From an uncultured Ruminococcus sp. (GTDB lineage: Bacteria > Bacillota > Clostridia > Oscillospirales > Ruminococcaceae): a stretch of DNA of 11,532 nucleotides. The stretch spans positions 1 to 11,532 of the forward strand of contig ONNL01000030.1 in assembly GCA_900319195.1 (NCBI GenBank). The letters are read 5' to 3'. Positions 6,555 through 11,532 of this stretch are shown in pieces. How positions within the stretch are numbered: position 1 is the stretch's first letter; each line of letters opens with the position of its first letter. The notes under the pieces are model-generated. The model saw nothing but the letters and a program-made list of their open reading frames with translations, did no database searches and had not been told where the DNA came from. The position numbers and the translations under genes are program-made.

Positions 6555-6613
6555 AATTTTCTGCGAATTTAAGATAACTTTATAAAAAATGTATTGCTAA
6601 AGCAAAATTTTAG

Positions 6614-6642
6614 TTGACATTTTCGTTTATTTTTGCTATAAT
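6614..6642 (+). promoter_or_regulatory. Full-consensus sigma-A promoter for the PAS-GGDEF-EAL gene
   Basis: TTGACA (6614-6619), exactly 17 nt, TATAAT (6637-6642), and an extended -10 TGC. All twelve core bases match consensus. The predicted start is near 6649, only about 10 nt before the AAAAGGGG ribosome binding site at 6657-6664. Confidence 0.9.
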
Positions 6643-6673
6643 ATACTTATCAACGTAAAAGGGGCTGGTAATT

Positions 6674-8881
6674 ATTAAATTAAACAATTCGTTTGCAGCA
6701 GCAATAGTTATCACTATTGCTACCGGTCTTATAATTGCATATTGCTATTTTTACCCTGCGTATGCCACGGTAACGCTCCTTATATATCTTGCAACAATGG
6801 TCTTGCTGACGCTTTTTCTCGCGGTCGCAGGAAAAATATATAACAAGCACAAATCATCTGTCGATGCTGAGGATATATCCGATGTCATCGAAGAGCTGAA
6901 CAGCGAAATGGTCGTCTGGACTGATGATCTCTCGTATATCCATATGAATAAAATGCTGAGGGATCAGGTCGGCTCTGATAAATTGGACAACAGACAGCAG
7001 CTTATGACTGTTTTCGGTCTTAACAGCGACAATCCCGAGATGCTTGAAAAGGTGATCAGGAATCAGTCCTATGAAGTTCATTTTCAGAATGTTTCCGGCG
7101 GTCTCACAAGCATAGCCTGGAGTACCTCGCTGATGAAAAAGCGCAAAAAGAATTCGCTCTACCTCAGTGCAGGCTTCAATCTTACCGAGATAAAGAAGAT
7201 GAAGGTCAACCTCGCAAGTGCCAACGACTTCTTCAACTCCTCAATGGAGCTTGCCGAGATCGGCGTTCTCATGACTACCGATAAGAAGAAATACTTTGCC
7301 TCACCCGAAATGGTGAGAATGCTCGGGCTCAGATCAAGCAACGTATCACTCGGCGATTTCCGCTCGCTTGTTCATCCGAACGACCGCATGATCTTCGACG
7401 GCGCTATGAACTCCGAGGAGAGCCCCGAGGTAAAGAGCATAGAGATACGCATAAAATCGCGCGGCGGAAGCTACCGCTGGTATTCATACCGATATAAGTT
7501 CATAGAGGGCACAGATAATACGCTCCCTCTTTTTGGCGGAGCTATTCTCGATATCACAAAGGAGCATGAGAAGGACGTTCTCATTGAGCGCCTTGCGTAT
7601 ATGGACGAGGTCACCGAGATACCGAACAGAAACAAGCTCATGGATATCGGTCAGGCTACCTATGAATGCTGTCATCTGCTGAATTATTCGTACTGGATAA
7701 TCGTGCTTGACATTGACCGCTTCCACATTATAAATGATACCTGCGGATATACCAACGGAAACTATATCCTCAAAAATTTCGGCCATATACTCTATAAGTT
7801 CGTTACGGCAGGCGGTCTTGCCGCAAGGATAAGCGGCGATAATTTCGCACTTGTAATGCGTGATTACGGCGAGGATGAGCTCCCCGTGCGTACCGTCATG
7901 AAGATACAGGACGATTTTGCAAAGCTTGCAACGGGCGAATTTTCTACTATAAGCCTCAGCTGTTCCGCAGGATTCTCGAAAATGCCTGCTGACGGCAACT
8001 CCTTCCTTGATGTGCTTGAGCACGCTGAATTTGCTCTCAAGTCGGGGAGCGATAATCAGAGCAGTATTTGCGGCTATGAGTCGCGTATGCATGATTCTAT
8101 CATAGGTATCACTGAGCTTGAAAAGGCGCTGTCTGACGCTATCGAAAATGACGAGCTGAGACTTTTCTATCAGCCTAAGATAGACCTTGCCACAGGAAAG
8201 ATAATGGGCGTTGAGGCGCTTGTAAGGTGGATAAAGCCCGACGGTACGGTTATCAAGCCCGACTCCTTTGTACCTGTTGCCGAGAGCTCTCACCTTATCG
8301 GAAAGATAAGCGAATTCGTTCTCCACGAGGGATGCCGCCAGAACAAGATGTGGCAGAAAATGGGACTTCCGAATATCGTCATGTCGATAAACTTCTCGTC
8401 CTCGGACTTCTATCAGAAGGACCTCAAGGACAAGGTGTTTGAAGCGCTTGCTATCTCGGGACTTGACGCGAAATGGCTTGAAGTCGAGCTTACCGAGCGT
8501 CTTGCTCTTAAAGATGTAGATTATGCCGTAGCACAGATGAACAGACTTCGTGAGCTCGGAGTGAAGCTCGCAATGGACGACTTCGGAACAGGCTATTCTT
8601 CGCTGAGCTATTTGCAGATACTCCCTATAACACTGCTGAAGCTCGACCGCTCGTTTATTGTGGACATCGAGACCGACGATATTGCAAGAGTTATAGTATC
8701 GTCGGTCATTGATATAGCTAAATCAAAGAAAATCGAAACAATTGCAGAAGGAATAGAAAACGAAAAGCAGGAGGGCATACTTCTCGGCGCAGGCTGTGAT
8801 TACGGTCAGGGCTATTATTACGGGAAGCCGATGCCGCCTGAGGAGCTTGAACAATTTATAATCAATAATATGAATTCATAA
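6674..8881 (+). CDS. Membrane PAS-GGDEF-EAL protein, probable c-di-GMP phosphodiesterase (start likely ATT)
   Basis: Counting from the first ATG (6797), the protein has 694 residues. A weak PAS-like region is at about 25-135, a PAS domain at about 140-258, a GGDEF domain at about 262-425 and an EAL domain at about 440-690. The GGDEF signature is SGDNF (346-350), so cyclase activity is unlikely and a regulatory role is likely. The EAL domain keeps EAL (473-475), Asn532, ELTER with Glu564 and Glu567, DDFGTG (594-599), Lys615, EGIE (651-654) and Gln671, so it should cleave c-di-GMP. No ribosome binding site precedes 6797. The frame is open upstream to AAAAGGGG (6657-6664), and starting at ATT 6674 adds 41 residues that complete two transmembrane helices. 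ATT 6671 is the alternative. It forms an operon with the phosphofructokinase gene 16 nt downstream. Confidence 0.85.
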   Translation: MKLNNSFAAAIVITIATGLIIAYCYFYPAYATVTLLIYLATMVLLTLFLAVAGKIYNKHKSSVDAEDISDVIEELNSEMVVWTDDLSYIHMNKMLRDQVGSDKLDNRQQLMTVFGLNSDNPEMLEKVIRNQSYEVHFQNVSGGLTSIAWSTSLMKKRKKNSLYLSAGFNLTEIKKMKVNLASANDFFNSSMELAEIGVLMTTDKKKYFASPEMVRMLGLRSSNVSLGDFRSLVHPNDRMIFDGAMNSEESPEVKSIEIRIKSRGGSYRWYSYRYKFIEGTDNTLPLFGGAILDITKEHEKDVLIERLAYMDEVTEIPNRNKLMDIGQATYECCHLLNYSYWIIVLDIDRFHIINDTCGYTNGNYILKNFGHILYKFVTAGGLAARISGDNFALVMRDYGEDELPVRTVMKIQDDFAKLATGEFSTISLSCSAGFSKMPADGNSFLDVLEHAEFALKSGSDNQSSICGYESRMHDSIIGITELEKALSDAIENDELRLFYQPKIDLATGKIMGVEALVRWIKPDGTVIKPDSFVPVAESSHLIGKISEFVLHEGCRQNKMWQKMGLPNIVMSINFSSSDFYQKDLKDKVFEALAISGLDAKWLEVELTERLALKDVDYAVAQMNRLRELGVKLAMDDFGTGYSSLSYLQILPITLLKLDRSFIVDIETDDIARVIVSSVIDIAKSKKIETIAEGIENEKQEGILLGAGCDYGQGYYYGKPMPPEELEQFIINNMNS

Positions 8882-8897
8882 AACGGAGGTATTTAAC

Positions 8898-9980
8898 ATG
8901 AAACGCAGAATAGGCATACTTACAAGCGGCGGTGACTGTCCCGGACTCAATGCGACTATCAGAGGCGTGGCAAAGGCCTGCTATGAGCGGTTTGGTGAGG
9001 ACAACGTTGAGATCGTAGGCATCTCAAACGGCTATTACGGACTTATCAACAATCTCTGCAAGGATATGCTCCCCTCGTCCTTCTCGGGCATTCTCACACA
9101 GGGCGGAACTATATTCGGTACAAAGCGTCAGCCGTTCAAGATGATGCAGGTCATCGGTGAGGACAACATTGACAAGGTAAAAAATATGAAGGAGACCTAT
9201 AAAAAGCAGAAGCTTGACTGTCTCCTCACGCTCGGCGGAAACGGTACCCATAAGACCTCTAAGCTCCTTGCTGACGAGGGACTTAACGTTATCGGACTCC
9301 CCAAGACTATCGACAACGATATATACGGAACAGACGTTACATTCGGCTTCCATACGGCAGTTGACATTGCGACCGATGTTCTTGACAGACTTCATACGAC
9401 AGCCGCAAGCCATTCACGTATCCTTCTCTGCGAGATAATGGGCAATAAGGCAGGCTGGCTCACTCTCAATGCGGGTATCGCAGGCGGAGCTGATGTCATT
9501 CTCATTCCGGAGATACCGTATGATATCGACAAGGTCTGCGAAGCGGTAATGGCGAGAAGTGCGGCAGGAAAGACATTCTCGATAGTTGCTGTTGCTGAGG
9601 GCGCGTATGACGTCGAGGAAGCGAAGATGAAGAAGAAGGAACGTGCGAAGAAGCGTTCAGAATCAGGCATTCTTACCGCTACAAGCAGGATCGCAGCACA
9701 GATACAGGCAAATACCGGCATGGAGACAAGAGCCTGCGTTCCGGGACATATGCTCCGCGGCGGTGCTCCGAGCGCGTATGACAGAGTGCTCTCGACTCAG
9801 TTCGGTGTTCATGCGGCGTACCTCATAGCTAAAGAGAAATACGGCAGGACTGTTGCTAAGATAGGCAACAAGATAACCTCGAACAAGCTTGAGGACATTG
9901 CAGGCAAGACGAAGTTTGTCGATACAGAGAATCATCTTGTAATTGCTGCCCGTGATATCGGCATATCGTTTGGTGACTGA
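8898..9980 (+). CDS. 6-phosphofructokinase (pfkA-like, GGNGT variant)
   Basis: The 360-aa protein is a PFK-family enzyme, expected to phosphorylate fructose 6-phosphate in the cytosol for glycolysis. Visible are the N-terminal phosphate loop LTSGGDCPGLNA (8-19), the nucleotide motif LGGNGT (112-117), the catalytic PKTIDND (135-141, Asp139), the substrate-binding MGNKAGW (181-187) and PGHMLRGGAPSAYDR (282-296). The usual GGDGS is GGNGT, so the acidic residue near the metal site is Asn115. Gly116 is the residue linked with ATP use, while Lys136 is typical of the mixed-substrate subgroup, so the phosphoryl donor (ATP or PPi) is not settled. GGAGG lies 8 nt before the ATG. It is co-transcribed with the EAL gene and followed by a terminator. 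A Lys/Glu-rich helix at about 240-255 is an insertion-like feature. Confidence 0.9.
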   Translation: MKRRIGILTSGGDCPGLNATIRGVAKACYERFGEDNVEIVGISNGYYGLINNLCKDMLPSSFSGILTQGGTIFGTKRQPFKMMQVIGEDNIDKVKNMKETYKKQKLDCLLTLGGNGTHKTSKLLADEGLNVIGLPKTIDNDIYGTDVTFGFHTAVDIATDVLDRLHTTAASHSRILLCEIMGNKAGWLTLNAGIAGGADVILIPEIPYDIDKVCEAVMARSAAGKTFSIVAVAEGAYDVEEAKMKKKERAKKRSESGILTATSRIAAQIQANTGMETRACVPGHMLRGGAPSAYDRVLSTQFGVHAAYLIAKEKYGRTVAKIGNKITSNKLEDIAGKTKFVDTENHLVIAARDIGISFGD

Positions 9981-10007
9981 GATCTACACGCAATAAGGAT
10001 ATATAAT

Positions 10008-10039
10008 AAGTCCCGGCATTCGTCGGGACTTTCTCTTTT
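10008..10039 (+). terminator. Rho-independent terminator after the phosphofructokinase gene
   Basis: AAGTCCCG (10008-10015) pairs perfectly with CGGGACTT (10024-10031) around an 8-nt loop, followed by TTCTCTTTT. It lies 28 nt past the stop codon and ends the EAL-PFK operon. Confidence 0.88.
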
Positions 10040-10094
10040 AGTATGTACTTTTATCTTCTGCAAAACAATTAACATATTATACTGCATACTAAAA
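10036..10094. repeat. Perfect 10-bp inverted repeat with 39-nt spacer
   Basis: TTTTAGTATG (10036-10045) and CATACTAAAA (10085-10094) are exact reverse complements between the terminator and the next promoter. With a 4-nt gap the match extends to GACTT/AAGTC outside. It could be a small element remnant or a long-range stem. No ORF or target duplication was seen. Confidence 0.35.
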
Positions 10095-10150
10095 AGTCTC
10101 ATAAAACTCAAAATATCATAAAAATGATTTAAAACTTCATAGGTGGATTA

Positions 10151-10179
10151 TTGACTTTGATAATAATATGTGATATAAT
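10151..10179 (+). promoter_or_regulatory. Sigma-A promoter of the acetylesterase gene
   Basis: TTGACT (10151-10156), 17-nt spacer, TATAAT (10174-10179) with extended -10 TGA. The predicted start is near 10186 and the leader about 44 nt. The block AATATGTGATATAATT at 10165-10180 is identical to the minus-strand sequence at 2981-2996 in the cyclase promoter. Confidence 0.82.
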
Positions 10180-10229
10180 TAAATCAGATAAAAAGCTGTA
10201 CGAAAACACGAAACAGGAGGTAATTCTAA

Positions 10230-11532
10230 ATGATAATGAAAAAAATACTCAGCGGTATGACCTCTCTTGCATTGTCCCTCACGATGCTTGCAGGAATTGA
10301 TACCGTGAGACCCGAGGTGCAGGCAAATGCCGCGACTACCTCGTGGAAGTTTGACCTCGGAGCAGCTACTGAAAGCGGTTATACCTCGGTCGGAGCGACA
10401 TATGGCTATACATCGGACAGAGGCTACGGCTTCTCAAACTGCTACAAGGTAGAGAATCAGACAGCCTCGGGCTCGGGTGCTCTCTCGGACGCAGTCCGCT
10501 TTACAGAGGGCGGCGGAGCAACATTCAACGCGAATGTCCCGACAGGTCTGTATGAGGTCAAGATCTATAATGGCAATGTTACCCGAATGAGCGTTCAGAT
10601 CGAGGGTATGCAGCAGATAATGAACATCACGGGAAACGGAAACTCTGACAGCGTTATAGTTCCCGTAACAGACGGTGTTATCAATATCGGAGCTACTCCG
10701 GGCAGAAGCGGCTGGTATGCTGATATATCCGAGATCGACATCACTCAGATCTCAACAGATACCACCTATCCCAAGACGGTATGGTTTTGCGGCGACTCCA
10801 CAGTCTGCAACTACTATCCCAAGAACACGTCAACTCAGGCAGGCTGGGGACAGGTTTTCGACCAGTATATCGACTCCTCGTGGCAGGTTCGCAACATGGC
10901 AACGAGCGGTCAGTACGCAAAGGGCTTTGTTGATAACGGACAGTTTGAGCCTATCAAGACATACGGCAAGACCGGTGACCTCTTCATCATATCAATAGGA
11001 ATAAACGATACGAATTATTCCAATGCAGATGAGTACACCACATACGTTTCACAGATGGTCACAGAGGCTAAGGCAAAGGGAATGAAAGTCATTCTTGTCA
11101 AGCAGCAGGGAAGACACGCCGACCTAAACCGTTCACCTCTGCTCACAGGACGCTGGTTCGGCGGTCAGCTCGACGCTATCGGCGCGGCACAGAATGTTCC
11201 CGTAATGGATCTCTTTACACCGTGGCAGGAATTTGGTCTTACACTCGGCTATGACGGCATGAATGACTACTACATGGACGGCGACGACCTCCACCCGAAC
11301 CGCAAGGGAGCTATGAAGCTTGCTGAGATAGCGGCTAACCTTATTGACTGGAATACTCTCGGACTCAAGGGCGACGCTGAGCCTGCTGTAATGGACGAGA
11401 GCGCATATTATATGTTCAAGAACGTCAACAGCGGTCTCTACATGGAGGTTGAAGGCGGCACAGCGGCTAACGGCACCAATGTTCAGCAGTGGGGTGCAGA
11501 CAGCGCTTCTGCTCATAATACATGGAAGCTCA
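10230..11532 (+). CDS. Secreted rhamnogalacturonan acetylesterase-like SGNH hydrolase with C-terminal ricin/CBM13-type module (3' end cut)
   Basis: The gene runs off the window after 434 codons. A signal peptide at about 1-34 is likely cut after ANA. Residues about 37-178 form a beta-rich N-terminal module of the type found on bacterial rhamnogalacturonan acetylesterases (begins WKFDLGAA). The SGNH domain at about 181-375 has FCGDST (nucleophile Ser190), SGQ (Gly227), GIND (Gly257, Asn259) and DDLH (Asp352, His355), so the catalytic set is complete. From about 392 a ricin-B/CBM13-like unit starts (YYMFKNVNSGLYMEV, then NVQQWG), cut by the edge. It would remove acetyl groups from pectic rhamnogalacturonan outside the cell, by family CE12 knowledge. 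AGGAGG lies 9 nt before ATG 10230; ATG 10236 is an alternative. Further modules such as a dockerin may follow beyond the window. Confidence 0.88.
   Translation, partial: MIMKKILSGMTSLALSLTMLAGIDTVRPEVQANAATTSWKFDLGAATESGYTSVGATYGYTSDRGYGFSNCYKVENQTASGSGALSDAVRFTEGGGATFNANVPTGLYEVKIYNGNVTRMSVQIEGMQQIMNITGNGNSDSVIVPVTDGVINIGATPGRSGWYADISEIDITQISTDTTYPKTVWFCGDSTVCNYYPKNTSTQAGWGQVFDQYIDSSWQVRNMATSGQYAKGFVDNGQFEPIKTYGKTGDLFIISIGINDTNYSNADEYTTYVSQMVTEAKAKGMKVILVKQQGRHADLNRSPLLTGRWFGGQLDAIGAAQNVPVMDLFTPWQEFGLTLGYDGMNDYYMDGDDLHPNRKGAMKLAEIAANLIDWNTLGLKGDAEPAVMDESAYYMFKNVNSGLYMEVEGGTAANGTNVQQWGADSASAHNTWKL

Noticed and set aside
6797..6799. ATG as the start of the PAS-GGDEF-EAL gene
   Set aside because: No ribosome binding site precedes it and it would remove a complete membrane helix encoded in frame after a strong promoter and ribosome binding site.
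7484..8326. 280-codon minus-strand open frame inside the EAL gene
   Set aside because: It lies antisense to a well-supported coding region, lacks any recognisable domain, and is explained by codon bias on the opposite strand.
9024..9413. 129-codon minus-strand frame within the phosphofructokinase gene
   Set aside because: It is antisense to a conserved enzyme with clear motifs; no independent coding evidence.
11133..11516. 127-codon minus-strand frame within the acetylesterase gene
   Set aside because: The plus strand there encodes the catalytic Asp-His block and the ricin-like module; the minus frame has no start signal or domain.
1..11532. CRISPR array, tRNA or rRNA genes, transposase or integrase genes
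   Set aside because: No regularly spaced direct repeats, cloverleaf-like sequence, rRNA segments or mobile-element proteins were seen.

Overview
The window looks like a chromosomal segment of a plant-fibre-degrading gut Clostridium relative, most likely Ruminococcus (Oscillospiraceae). This is inferred from four things: a secreted rhamnogalacturonan acetylesterase carrying a ricin/CBM13-type module, consensus sigma-A promoters, strong GGAGG ribosome binding sites with AT-rich spacers, and a Clostridia-type phosphofructokinase variant. No mobile element gene, rRNA, tRNA or CRISPR array was seen.

Layout. Bases 1-135 hold a GC-rich stretch of hairpins that may be an interspersed repeat. Two minus-strand genes follow. 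A membrane diguanylate cyclase with an extracellular Cache-like sensor (1413-2921) overlaps by 4 nt a substrate-binding lipoprotein (136-1416), and both are served by a strong promoter at 2982-3010. Next, also on minus, is a DUF11-repeat protein without signal peptide (3148-4011). Its terminator lies at 3089-3120 and its leader contains two perfect hairpins. Bases 4115-4258 carry what looks like a self-contained small transcript (extended -10 promoter, two perfect stems, intrinsic terminator) that also contains a 28-codon ORF. Upstream of that is a two-component operon on minus: an OmpR-type response regulator (5767-6444), then a sensor histidine kinase (4329-5780) that begins at TTG inside the regulator gene.

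A divergent intergenic region (6445-6673) leads to the plus-strand genes. The first is a PAS-GGDEF-EAL membrane protein whose GGDEF is degenerate and whose EAL looks intact. Its real start is probably a non-canonical ATT at 6674, 41 codons upstream of the first ATG. A 6-phosphofructokinase (8898-9980) follows in the same operon and ends at a clear terminator (10008-10039). A separate promoter (10151-10179) then drives the acetylesterase gene (10230 to beyond the window edge).

Themes. The window holds both a probable c-di-GMP synthase and a probable c-di-GMP phosphodiesterase. Each sits beside a carbohydrate-related gene, a sugar-type binding protein and a phosphofructokinase respectively. This suggests, as an inference only, that c-di-GMP signalling is tied to sugar sensing and use. 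The cyclase and acetylesterase promoters share an identical 16-nt block around the -10 element.
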